From assembly GCA_015068525.1 (NCBI GenBank), contig SVKJ01000014.1:1-38773 (forward strand): a stretch of 38,773 bases of DNA, given 5' to 3'. This document shows positions 22,945-30,576 of the stretch, in pieces. Numbering within the stretch: position 1 is the stretch's first letter; each line of letters begins with the position of its first letter. The translations under genes and the position numbers were made by a program. A model generated the notes under the pieces. It searched no databases and had not been told where the DNA came from. It saw nothing but the letters and a program-made list of their open reading frames with translations. This stretch comes from Oscillospiraceae bacterium (GTDB lineage Bacteria > Bacillota > Clostridia > UMGS1840 > HGM11507).

Positions 22945-23547
22945 ATGAAAAAGAAAAGAATAAAAAAGGACAAAGTAAAAATGCCCGAATTTTTAAATTT
23001 AAGATTTATCGGTGCTTTAGTAATAGTCGGGATTGCGATTTATTTAAAATTTAATCCTGCATATTTTAATAAAACCATGTCCGCAGTAATGGGTACAAAC
23101 TGCGATTACAATCTTCTTTTGTCAGATGTTAAAAAAACCGTATATGCCCATACAGTCGGGGGCAAAGTTTTTATGATGCCTGTTTCTGATATTATTACCT
23201 CTCCATTCGGGGAAAGAGATGATCCTCTTACTAACGAAAAGGTAACTCATACGGGGATTGACATAAATGCAAGCGAGAACACCGAAGTTAAATCGGCATA
23301 TTCGGGCAAAGTTTTAAGAGTAGAAGAAAATGAATTTTACGGAAAATTTATTATGATAGAACATTTTAACTCGCTCGTTTCCCTTTACGGACATTTAAAT
23401 GAGCAGAAGGTAAAAGTCGGAGACATGGTGGAAAAGGGCGATATTATAGGACTATCAGGCTCAACAGGACGTTCAACAGGCCCTCATCTTCATTTTGAAA
23501 TACGAAAAGACGGTAAGTGCGTTGACCCCGAAGGGTATCTTATATGA
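22945..23547 (+). CDS. spoIVFA: M23/LytM-domain membrane protein, SpoIVFA-like
   Basis: Membrane-anchored LytM protein. Upstream of an M50 protease this is the arrangement of SpoIVFA, which holds and regulates SpoIVFB in the outer forespore membrane during sporulation. From ATG 22945 there are 200 residues: a basic N-terminus, one membrane segment (about 20-35), and a C-terminal M23 domain. The metal and catalytic residues are all present: HTGID (His 102, Asp 106) and GPHLHFE (His 181, His 183), so the domain could be an active endopeptidase. An ATG at 22933 is also in frame but sits immediately against the GAAAGGA ribosome site. The 3' end overlaps the next gene by 4 nt. A general M23 peptidase is the alternative. 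Confidence 0.8.
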   Translation: MKKKRIKKDKVKMPEFLNLRFIGALVIVGIAIYLKFNPAYFNKTMSAVMGTNCDYNLLLSDVKKTVYAHTVGGKVFMMPVSDIITSPFGERDDPLTNEKVTHTGIDINASENTEVKSAYSGKVLRVEENEFYGKFIMIEHFNSLVSLYGHLNEQKVKVGDMVEKGDIIGLSGSTGRSTGPHLHFEIRKDGKCVDPEGYLI

Positions 23548-24371
23548 AAAATATAAAAATAAATCCCCTTTTTTTCTTTGTTCTTCTTATAAGCATTTTT
23601 TTAAAAGTCTGGGATATGTTCTTTTTGGCTTTCCTTACCGCAACCCTCCACGAAGCAGGACATCTTATTATGATTAAGGGAAGCCGTGTAGAAATAAAAT
23701 ATATAAAAATAGAGCCGTTCGGAATTTCGATAAAACTTAAGAATTTATTTATAAAAAACCCTCAGGACGAAATAAAAATTGCTATAGCAGGGCCTCTTTG
23801 CAATTTTATTGTTTCTTTATTATGTCTTGTTCTTCTGAAGGAAAAGGCACATTTTTTATATTTTTCAAATTTATGTATGGGACTTTTTAATTTACTCCCT
23901 GCTCTCCCTCTTGACGGCGGAAGAATACTTAAAGCGCACCTTTCAAAAAAAATGGGGTATCTTAGAAGTTATAAACTTACTCTTTTTATAACAAGAATAA
24001 TAAGTGTTATAACCGTAGCAACAGGTTTTTTTATACTTTATGTAACAAAGTTTAATTTTTCGGTGTGTATAATAGGTTTTTTCCTCATTTTCAATTTATT
24101 CTCTGAAAAAAATCACACTTATTTTTTTATGTTAAAAGAAATAACCTCTTACAAGGAAAAAAACAGAGAAATTGAAAAAATGCCTGTAAATCATGTTGCT
24201 GTCAATAAGAACTTTTATATAAGAAAAATTTTTTATGACCTTTCATTATGGGGATACCATATCTTTTCAGTAGTAGAAAACGGAAAAGTCTTAAGAACCT
24301 TCAGCGAGGGTGAACTTATGGAAGGACTAATCAAATACGGAAGTTCGGCTAAGGTGGAAGATTTACTGTAA
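23544..24371 (+). CDS. spoIVFB: M50 site-2 protease, SpoIVFB-like
   Basis: Intramembrane zinc metalloprotease; SpoIVFB cleaves pro-sigma-K to activate the late mother-cell sigma factor. The 275 residues begin with membrane helices holding HEAGH (36-40) and, in a later helix, NLLPALPLDGGRIL (116-129), which supplies the third zinc ligand Asp 124. A C-terminal region after about residue 205 (PVNHVAVNKNFYIRKIFYDL) looks like a divergent CBS domain, as in SpoIVFB. It overlaps the SpoIVFA-like gene by ATGA and is clearly co-transcribed. The pair sits between the toxin-antitoxin locus and the hairpin array. No sigma-E promoter was recognised. Confidence 0.88.
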   Translation: MKNIKINPLFFFVLLISIFLKVWDMFFLAFLTATLHEAGHLIMIKGSRVEIKYIKIEPFGISIKLKNLFIKNPQDEIKIAIAGPLCNFIVSLLCLVLLKEKAHFLYFSNLCMGLFNLLPALPLDGGRILKAHLSKKMGYLRSYKLTLFITRIISVITVATGFFILYVTKFNFSVCIIGFFLIFNLFSEKNHTYFFMLKEITSYKEKNREIEKMPVNHVAVNKNFYIRKIFYDLSLWGYHIFSVVENGKVLRTFSEGELMEGLIKYGSSAKVEDLL

Positions 24372-24400
24372 ATTATTGAAAAAAAGTTTTTGATATGGTA

Positions 24401-24605
24401 GAATAGATTTAACTTAAGTTAAATCTATTCAGCTAAATTCGCCTGATGGCGAGCTAAATGTGCTAAAGCACGCTAAATTACTTCGTAGCTAAATTGACCT
24501 TCGGTCAGCTATGAGGCGAATTTAATTTAGCTGTTTTGAAAAAACAATTTAGCTATGGAGCTAAGCGGAATAATTTAGCTTTGCAACTTGTTGCAAAATT
24601 TAGCT
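24401..24605. repeat. Hairpin-ladder array with AGCTAAATT linkers
   Basis: A perfect 30-bp palindrome (24401-24430, centre AACTTAAGTT) is followed by short hairpins separated by a 9-nt linker. Forward AGCTAAATT copies start at 24431, 24452, 24471 (CGCTAAATT) and 24487; inverted AATTTAGCT copies start at 24524, 24546, 24572 and 24597. Hairpins between them: CGCC-TGAT-GGCG (24440-24451), GTGC-TAAA-GCAC (24460-24471), TGACC-TTC-GGTCA (24495-24507), GTTTT-GAA-AAAAC (24533-24545), TTGCAAC-TT-GTTGCAA (24581-24596). The whole array is an imperfect palindrome of linkers and ends 22 bp before the four-helix-bundle start codon. Confidence 0.9.
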
Positions 24606-24627
24606 AAAAATGATTGGATGTGTAGAT

Positions 24628-24996
24628 ATGGCAGAAAGCATAATGCTTGATAAAGCAAAAGATTTTGCAGTTGAAATTATAAATATGTGCAAAGACATAA
24701 AAGAAACAAAAAGAGAAAGTGTTTTAACAAATCAGCTTATGCGTTCGGGAACATCAATCGGTGCCAATATTCACGAATCGAAATATGCTCACGGAACGGC
24801 TGATTTTATATCAAAAATGCAAATAGGTTTAAAAGAGTGTTACGAGTCAGAATATTGGCTGGAACTTCTGAACAGAACAGGATATATAGATGATGAAACA
24901 TATAAGTCAATAATAAATGCTTGCGGTCAAATTCGCAGAATGTTGATTTCATCAATTAACACAGTAAAAGAAAAAACAAACAATAAGGAGAGATAA
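24628..24996 (+). CDS. Four-helix-bundle protein, S23/IVP family
   Basis: Small protein of the family (TIGR02436-type) first seen encoded in 23S rRNA intervening sequences and related to the Avd accessory proteins of diversity-generating retroelements. From ATG 24628 it has 122 residues: four amphipathic helices, with the conserved LTNQLMRSGTSIGANIHES turn and a KMQIGLKECYESEYWLELL helix. Family members are compact, basic and form oligomers that can bind nucleic acid. ATG 24610 is an alternative start but has no ribosome site; GGATG lies 8 nt before 24628. The next gene starts 2 nt after the stop. It follows directly on a hairpin array. The function of free-standing copies is unknown. Confidence 0.88.
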   Translation: MAESIMLDKAKDFAVEIINMCKDIKETKRESVLTNQLMRSGTSIGANIHESKYAHGTADFISKMQIGLKECYESEYWLELLNRTGYIDDETYKSIINACGQIRRMLISSINTVKEKTNNKER

Positions 24997-24998
24997 AT

Positions 24999-25370
24999 AT
25001 GGGATTGATTATAGTTTTAGTGCTTGTAGGGTTAGTTATTTCTTATGTATTATCAGAAGAGTTTATGGAAATCGCATCCAAAAAAGGATATTATAATAGA
25101 AAATATTTTTGGTATTGTTTTTTGTTTGGGATAGCAGGATACTTAATTGTCATTGCTTTGCCCACTAAAGAGGAAGGCGTTCACAAAAAAGGTTTTAGCG
25201 TTGAAAATAATACAATAGATAAACACGAGGATAAAAATGAATATATCGGAATTTTTCCGAAATTTGATTTTTCGGATGAAGATGGATTAAAACAGTGTCC
25301 AAATTGTGGCACGTGTCATGATTCTGCGTATGAAGTTTGTCCGGCATGCAAGTATACATATAATAAGTAA
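24999..25370 (+). CDS. Small membrane protein with C-terminal zinc ribbon
   Basis: 123-residue protein not assigned to a named family. It has a hydrophobic N-terminal helix (about 1-18), a second at about 36-54, a polar linker rich in D, E and K, and a C-terminal treble-clef or zinc-ribbon segment CPNCGTCHDSAYEVCPACKY (Cys 100, 103, 106, 114, 117). A membrane anchor with a cytoplasmic zinc ribbon is the likely layout. It follows the four-helix-bundle gene by 2 nt with GGAGAG just upstream, so the two are probably translated from one message. No function can be assigned; a structural zinc-binding or protein-interaction role is a guess. Confidence 0.7.
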   Translation: MGLIIVLVLVGLVISYVLSEEFMEIASKKGYYNRKYFWYCFLFGIAGYLIVIALPTKEEGVHKKGFSVENNTIDKHEDKNEYIGIFPKFDFSDEDGLKQCPNCGTCHDSAYEVCPACKYTYNK

Positions 25371-25414
25371 GAGGTTTAACAATCGGTATCTAAATTGTAC
25401 GTCAATTCTATAAT

Positions 25415-25701
25415 GAGTTTAATCGTGAAACGATTAAACTCAGCGATATAAATTCCTGACGGAATTTGCGCATACGAGCTTGCGAGTATCAAGGTTCTCC
25501 GAAATATAGAAATCTCTGATTTTGTTATATTTCGTGAGGTCCTTATATGCCTTGCGGTGCGATATATTACTTCGTAATGCGATATGTCCCTTCGGGACGA
25601 GATTAAGGAATTTATATCATATCGCAACCGAACGGAAAGAGGTTATATCGCATTTGAGCAGAGTGAAAATATATCGCACGAACGAAGTGAGTATATCGCC
25701 A
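25415..25701. repeat. Hairpin-ladder array with GCGATATA linkers (copy B)
   Basis: The 427-bp gap before the BRO-N gene holds no credible gene. It begins with a 12-bp hairpin GAGTTTAATCGT-GAA-ACGATTAAACTC (25415-25441). GCGATAT linkers start at 25443, 25559 and 25580; inverted ATATCGC copies lie at about 25619, 25645, 25671 and 25692. Between them are AATTCC-TGAC-GGAATT, ATTAC-TTC-GTAAT (25566-25578) and GTCCC-TTC-GGGAC (25586-25598). GCGATATAAATTCCT (25443-25457) pairs with AGGAATTTATATC(ATATC)GC (25606-25625), closing the array as an outer stem. The left half matches the copy near 37.8 kb but contains an extra segment of about 80 bp. Confidence 0.88.
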
Positions 25702-25797
25702 AAAAGTGTGGCATCCAAATTATGCAGTCTTTATAATCTTTGATATACAAGGGACAAAAATATATCGTGATAAAACTCTTTTATGGAGGTTATACAT

Positions 25798-26649
25798 ATG
25801 GATAATAAAATACAAATATTTGAAGATAAAAGAATAAGAACTGCTTGGAATGAAGAAACAGAAGAATGGTATTTTTCTGTCAGTGATGTTGTAGAAATCT
25901 TAACTGATAGTAGAGATGTTAAACAATACATAAAAAAGATGCGTAGCCGAGATGCTGAACTTAATTCTAAATGGGGTACAATTTGTACCCCTGTTGAAAT
26001 GATTGCTCTGGATGATAAAAAGAGAAAGATACAAGCGGCAAATGTTGCCGGAATTCTTCGCATAATTCAATCTATTCCGTCACCTAAAGCAGAACCTTTT
26101 AAGATGTGGCTCGCCGAAGTCGGAAAAGAACGAATTGATGAAACTATTGACCCTGAACTTGCAATTGATAGAGCAATAGAAACTTTTCAAAAGAAAGGCT
26201 ACAGTGACGAATGGATACATCAAAGGATTTTATCTATCAGGGTGCGCAATGCTTTGACTGATGAATGGGATAAGCACGGGGTTCGAAAGGGCGTAGAATA
26301 TGCTATTCTTACAGATGAGATTACAAAAGCTTGGTCAGGGATGACAACAAGAAAATATAAAAACCTCAAAGGACTTACAAAAGAAAATTTGAGAGATAAT
26401 ATGAGTACAACCGAACTTATACTAAATATGCTAGCGGAAACATCTACGACAGACATTTCAAAAGAAGAACATCCACAAGGGTTGTCAGAAAATATTAAGG
26501 TTGCAAAACGTGGTGGAAATGTTGCTAAGATTGCAAGACAAGCATTAGAAACGGAAACGGGAAAACCTGCTATTACTTCTCAAAATGCAGCTGAATTAAA
26601 CAAAGCTGTAGTTGATTTAATTGAAAATATATCAAAAGAGGAAGAATAA
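25798..26649 (+). CDS. BRO-N domain protein (phage antirepressor-like)
   Basis: From ATG 25798 (MDNKIQIF) the protein is 283 residues. The N-terminal 100 residues match the BRO-N fold of phage and virus antirepressors and DinD-type proteins (RIRTAWNEETEEWYFSVSDV followed by VEILT, then QAANVAGILRIIQSIPSPKA). The C-terminal part, with KMWLAEVGKERIDE and TKAWSGMTTRKYKNLKGLTK, is the region typical of chromosomal BRO-N proteins in gut Bacteroidota and Clostridia. GGAGG lies 8 nt before this ATG, so a frame from 25783 is rejected. Function in the host is unknown; DNA binding is likely. No other phage genes surround it, so it may be a stray or a domesticated gene. Confidence 0.82.
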   Translation: MDNKIQIFEDKRIRTAWNEETEEWYFSVSDVVEILTDSRDVKQYIKKMRSRDAELNSKWGTICTPVEMIALDDKKRKIQAANVAGILRIIQSIPSPKAEPFKMWLAEVGKERIDETIDPELAIDRAIETFQKKGYSDEWIHQRILSIRVRNALTDEWDKHGVRKGVEYAILTDEITKAWSGMTTRKYKNLKGLTKENLRDNMSTTELILNMLAETSTTDISKEEHPQGLSENIKVAKRGGNVAKIARQALETETGKPAITSQNAAELNKAVVDLIENISKEEE

Positions 26650-26690
26650 TAAATATAATTTTTTTGGTCTGCCTGACAAAATTATATAAT

Positions 26691-26758
26691 GATTTCATCA
26701 AAGATGAAAATTGCGATATATTTTTAAATATCCTCTCCAAAGGCGAGATATTTAAAAA
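26691..26758. repeat. Small GCGATATA-type hairpin element (copy D)
   Basis: GATTTCATC-AAA-GATGAAA (26691-26709) leads into TTGCGATATA and then a 12-bp hairpin TTTTTAAATATC/GATATTTAAAAA (26721-26732/26747-26758) that encloses a smaller CTC-TCC-AAA-GG-CGAG hairpin. The GATTTCATC-GATGAAA plus GCGATATA order is the same as at 37763-37794. It ends directly before the ribosome site of the monooxygenase gene. Confidence 0.75.
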
Positions 26759-26779
26759 ATGATAAAGGAGAAAAAATTT

Positions 26780-27067
26780 ATGTATACAATTTTTGTTGTT
26801 TTTAAATGTGTTCCTAAAAAAAGAGAAGAATATATAGAAAAATTAAAAAAAGAGGGTATTGTTGACGCTATAAGAAACGAAGACGGATGCATTAAGTACG
26901 ACTTTTATTTTAGCGAAAAAAACAAAGATGAAATTTTACTTTTAGAAACATGGGAAAGTAAGAAACATCAGGAAATTCATCTTTCACAGCCTCACATGGA
27001 TATTTTAAGAGAACTAAAAAACGATTATGTACTTTCTACCAAAATCGGAGAATTTAAATTAATTTGA
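26780..27067 (+). CDS. Antibiotic biosynthesis monooxygenase (ABM/YgiN-like) family protein
   Basis: Small ferredoxin-like protein of 95 residues. ABM-domain proteins act on quinones or aromatic substrates, or in haem degradation; substrate cannot be read from sequence. The segments MYTIFVVFKCVPKKREEYIE, EDGCIKYDFYFSEKNKDEIL and LLETWESKKHQEIHLSQPHM are typical (E..GC..Y, and the W-x-S-x3-H-x3-H helix). ATG 26780 is chosen because AAAGGAG lies 9 nt upstream. It lies 32 bp ahead of the RhuM-like gene and behind a hairpin element. Confidence 0.85.
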   Translation: MYTIFVVFKCVPKKREEYIEKLKKEGIVDAIRNEDGCIKYDFYFSEKNKDEILLLETWESKKHQEIHLSQPHMDILRELKNDYVLSTKIGEFKLI

Positions 27068-27098
27068 AAATAATACAGGCTCTATTCTGGAGGCATAT

Positions 27099-28085
27099 AT
27101 GGATAACAATATTATAATATTTAAAACGGAAGATGAACAAATAAAGGTAGATGTGAGATTACATAATGAATCTGTTTGGCTTACGATTGACCAAATGGCC
27201 GAATTGTTTGAAAGAGATAAATCTACTATTTCAAGGCATATAAAGAATGTTTATTCTGACAAAGAACTACTGCCCGAAGCAACTGTTGCAAAATTTGCAA
27301 CAGTTCAGATTGAGGGTGATAGAACAGTTGAAAGAAACCTTGACTACTATAATCTTGATGTGATTATTTCTGTTGGCTATCGTGTAAAATCGTTAAGAGG
27401 AACTCAATTCAGACAGTGGGCAACAAAAAGGCTTAATGAGTATATCCGCAAAGGATTTACCATGGATGATGAAAGGCTAAAAAATCTTGGTGGAGGCGGA
27501 TACTGGAAAGAACTTTTAGAAAGAATCAGAGATATTCGTGCATCGGAAAAAGTTTTTTATAGACAAGTGCTTGATATATATGCCACAAGCATTGACTACG
27601 ATCCCAAAGCTGAAATATCTATAGAATTTTTTAAAAAGGTTCAGAATAAAATTCATTACGCTGTTCATGGGCAAACCGCTGCTGAGGTTATATATAACAG
27701 AGCAGATAGTGAAAAAGAATTTATGGGGCTTAGCACATTTAAAGGAAACAGGCCTCATTTAAGCGATGTAGTCATTGCAAAAAACTATCTATACGAAAAA
27801 GAACTGCATTCTTTAGGTCAGATTGTTTCGGGATATCTTGATTTTGCCGAAAGACAAGCAGAAAGAGAACAAGTTATGACAATGAAAGATTGGTCAGAAC
27901 ATCTTGATAAAATTCTCACAATGAGCGGAGAGCAATTGTTGGTTGGTGCAGGAAGCATATCACATACACAGGCGGTTAATAAAGCAACCGAGGAATATAA
28001 AAAATATCAACTAAGAACTCTGAGCGAAGTAGAAAAAGATTATTTGAGCACTATAAAATCCATTGAAAACAAGACGAAAAAGTAG
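27099..28085 (+). CDS. RhuM family protein
   Basis: Protein of 328 residues of the RhuM ('virulence protein') family, named from a Salmonella pathogenicity-island gene; the molecular function is not known. The N-terminal SVWLTIDQMAELFERDKSTI followed by SRHIKNV is a helix-turn-helix-like DNA-binding motif, and the middle SVGYRVKSLRGTQFRQWATK plus RLNEYI is the family signature. The C-terminal half is mainly helical, with an IHYAVHGQTAAEVIYNRAD segment shared with Fic/Doc-associated proteins. Homologues often travel on mobile islands. Together with the BRO-N gene it suggests acquired DNA between spoIVFB and priA. Confidence 0.88.
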   Translation: MDNNIIIFKTEDEQIKVDVRLHNESVWLTIDQMAELFERDKSTISRHIKNVYSDKELLPEATVAKFATVQIEGDRTVERNLDYYNLDVIISVGYRVKSLRGTQFRQWATKRLNEYIRKGFTMDDERLKNLGGGGYWKELLERIRDIRASEKVFYRQVLDIYATSIDYDPKAEISIEFFKKVQNKIHYAVHGQTAAEVIYNRADSEKEFMGLSTFKGNRPHLSDVVIAKNYLYEKELHSLGQIVSGYLDFAERQAEREQVMTMKDWSEHLDKILTMSGEQLLVGAGSISHTQAVNKATEEYKKYQLRTLSEVEKDYLSTIKSIENKTKK

Positions 28086-28130
28086 ATACTGTATATTTTG
28101 CAATTAATAAAAATTTTAAAGAGGTTTATT

Positions 28131-30563
28131 ATGTTTGCTGATGTTGTGATAACAAAAAAAGCATACGAACTTGACCGTCTTTTCTGTTACCGTGTTCCTA
28201 AAGAACTCGAGGGAGAAGTTGAGAGAGGAAAAAGAGTTATTGTCCCTTTTGGAAGTTACGGTAAAACAGAAGGGATTATTTTTGATATAACAAACGAAAA
28301 TAAAGAATTTGAAAATATCAAGAATATTTCCGAGATTATTGATAACACACCTGTTATAACCGAAACAGGTTTTAAAATAGCAGAGTTCTTAAGAAAAAAA
28401 TATCTTTGTTCATATTATGATTCCCTGAAACTTAACATGCCAACGGGAATCAAAACATTTGTTGACGAAAAGATTTACCTTCTTGATTTTTCCGATAATC
28501 TTTCGGAAAATGAGGATTTGGTTGTAAGCACTCTTTTAAAATATAACGGTTGTTCTCTGAATCTTTTAAAAGAAAAGGTTAAAATAAAAAGTTTAAGAGC
28601 CTTACTTCTTTCTATGGAAGAAAGGGGAATAATTGAAATAAGAAGTGTTCACACTGAGAAAATAAAAGATAAGAAAGCAAAAATTATAACATTAACTAAA
28701 ACAAGTGATGAAATTTCAGACTATATAGAAAATAACAAAAAAAATAAATCTCAAATAAGAGTACTTGAATTCTTAAGAGCCAATAAAAGTATTACTCTTT
28801 CTGAACTGAGAGAATTTACCAAAGCATCAAAAGACGCGATAGACAAGCTGGTCCTTAAAGGGTTTGCCGAAATTTCAGAAATTGAAGTTTTAAGAAATCC
28901 ATTTTCCCATAAGGATTTTACAAAAGAAGAAAAATTAAAGCCTACCAATGAGCAAAAAAAAGCAATAGATACAATACTTACAAGTGATGATTCGACCTAT
29001 CTTCTTCACGGAATAACAGGTTCGGGAAAAACTGAGGTTTACCTTCAAGTTATAGAAGAAGTTTTAAATAAAGGGAAAACTGCAATTGTGCTTGTACCTG
29101 AAATTTCCTTAACTCCTCAGATGGTAACAAGATTTTTTAAAAGATTTTCAGATAATGTTGCAGTTATCCATTCAGGGCTTTCCAAAGAGGAAAGATACGA
29201 CCAGTATAAAATGATAAGAAAAGGGAAAATAAAAGTTGTAATCGGTGCAAGAAGTGCTATATTTGCACCTATTAAAAATGTCGGACTTATTGTTATTGAC
29301 GAGGAGCATGAAACTTCTTATAAATCTGATGTTTTCCCTAAATATGACACGATAGAAATTGCTAAGGTGCGGGCAGATTTTGAGGGTGCAAAACTAATCC
29401 TTGCCTCTGCCACTCCGTCAATTGTAAGTTACTATCATGCAATGACGGGTGACTATAAACTTATTACCCTAAAGGAGCGGACTAATAATAACAATACTCC
29501 CGACTGCTTTATAGTAGATATGCGTAGCGAGTTGAGAGAGGGTAATTTTTCGCCTTTTTCCACTATGTTAAAAGAGGAACTTAAGAAGAAAATAGATAAT
29601 AAAGAACAAAGTATTTTATTTATAAACAGACGCGGGTATTCAACTTTTGTAAGTTGCAGAAGTTGCGGATATGTGGCAAAATGTCCTAATTGCGATGTAT
29701 CCCTTACCTATCATAACAATAATGACAGAATGGTTTGTCACTACTGCGGTTATGAAAGGGAGTTATTTTCAGAGTGTCCCGACTGCAAGAGTAAGTATAT
29801 TAAGCATTTCGGAAAAGGAACCGAAAAAATAGAAGATGAACTTAAAAATACTTTTCCTGATATATCACTTCTTCGAATGGACGCAGACACAACAGTAAAA
29901 AAATTCTCACACGAGAAAATCTTAAATAAATTTGAAAATGAAAACATAAATGTTCTTTTGGGAACCCAGATGATTACAAAAGGACTTGATTTTAAAAATG
30001 TTACACTTGCAGCTGTCCTTGCGGCAGACGGTGGGCTTTACCTTGAAGACTACCGTGCACTTGAGAGAACATTTTCCCAGATAACGCAAGTTATGGGAAG
30101 AGCAGGCAGAGGGGATAAAAAAGGGATAGGAATTATCCAGACTTACAGTCCCGAACACTATGTTATCCGCCTTGCCAAAGACGGAAATTATGAGGAATTT
30201 TACAAAACTGAAATAAATTTAAGAAAAGAGATGAATTTTCCTCCGTTTTGTGATATAATAAATATAATTTGCCAGAGCGAAGATGAAAATCTTGGTAAAA
30301 AACTCATAAAAGAGTGTTATAATATACTTAGAAATGCAAAAATAAACCTTAAACTTTCGGATGAAGAACTTCGGATTTACAGACCTAATTATGCTCCTCT
30401 TGCTAAAATCAAGAACAAATACCGCTTCAGGATTTTAATAAAGGGAAAAGATTCTGATTTAGTTTCGCATATTTTGGAAAGTTTATATGTTAATTATAAT
30501 AAAAATTATAAGGTAAAGGATATAAGTCTTTCGATAGACATTAATCCTGTAAACCTTTTATAG
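28131..30563 (+). CDS. priA: Primosomal protein N' (replication restart helicase PriA)
   Basis: 3'-5' DNA helicase that reloads the replisome at stalled forks. From ATG 28131 (MFADVVITKKAYELDR) there are 810 residues, normal for Firmicutes. Visible are the N-terminal DNA-binding domain, Walker A GITGSGKTEVYL, the DEEH box (VIDEEHETSYK), two zinc sites (CRSCGYVAKCPNCDVSL and CHYCGYERELFSECPDCKS), and motif V/VI QVMGRAGRGDK. GAGG lies 8 nt before this ATG; an upstream in-frame start at 28098 has no ribosome site. It starts the priA-def-fmt block. Confidence 0.96.
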   Translation: MFADVVITKKAYELDRLFCYRVPKELEGEVERGKRVIVPFGSYGKTEGIIFDITNENKEFENIKNISEIIDNTPVITETGFKIAEFLRKKYLCSYYDSLKLNMPTGIKTFVDEKIYLLDFSDNLSENEDLVVSTLLKYNGCSLNLLKEKVKIKSLRALLLSMEERGIIEIRSVHTEKIKDKKAKIITLTKTSDEISDYIENNKKNKSQIRVLEFLRANKSITLSELREFTKASKDAIDKLVLKGFAEISEIEVLRNPFSHKDFTKEEKLKPTNEQKKAIDTILTSDDSTYLLHGITGSGKTEVYLQVIEEVLNKGKTAIVLVPEISLTPQMVTRFFKRFSDNVAVIHSGLSKEERYDQYKMIRKGKIKVVIGARSAIFAPIKNVGLIVIDEEHETSYKSDVFPKYDTIEIAKVRADFEGAKLILASATPSIVSYYHAMTGDYKLITLKERTNNNNTPDCFIVDMRSELREGNFSPFSTMLKEELKKKIDNKEQSILFINRRGYSTFVSCRSCGYVAKCPNCDVSLTYHNNNDRMVCHYCGYERELFSECPDCKSKYIKHFGKGTEKIEDELKNTFPDISLLRMDADTTVKKFSHEKILNKFENENINVLLGTQMITKGLDFKNVTLAAVLAADGGLYLEDYRALERTFSQITQVMGRAGRGDKKGIGIIQTYSPEHYVIRLAKDGNYEEFYKTEINLRKEMNFPPFCDIINIICQSEDENLGKKLIKECYNILRNAKINLKLSDEELRIYRPNYAPLAKIKNKYRFRILIKGKDSDLVSHILESLYVNYNKNYKVKDISLSIDINPVNLL

Positions 30564-30576
30564 AAAGGGAACTATT

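Noticed and set aside
22530..22973. A 147-codon minus-strand frame opposite the toxin gene
   Set aside because: It is antisense to the toxin gene and repeats, with an Ile/Phe/Cys/Lys-rich composition typical of antisense frames in A/T-rich DNA.
24431..24605. CRISPR array
   Set aside because: Repeats are only 9 nt, the right half is inverted relative to the left, and spacers are self-complementary and of uneven length; no cas genes are present.
25522..25743. A 73-codon open frame inside the second hairpin array
   Set aside because: Its sequence is a translation of GCGATATA linkers and hairpins, with no ribosome site and no protein-like pattern.
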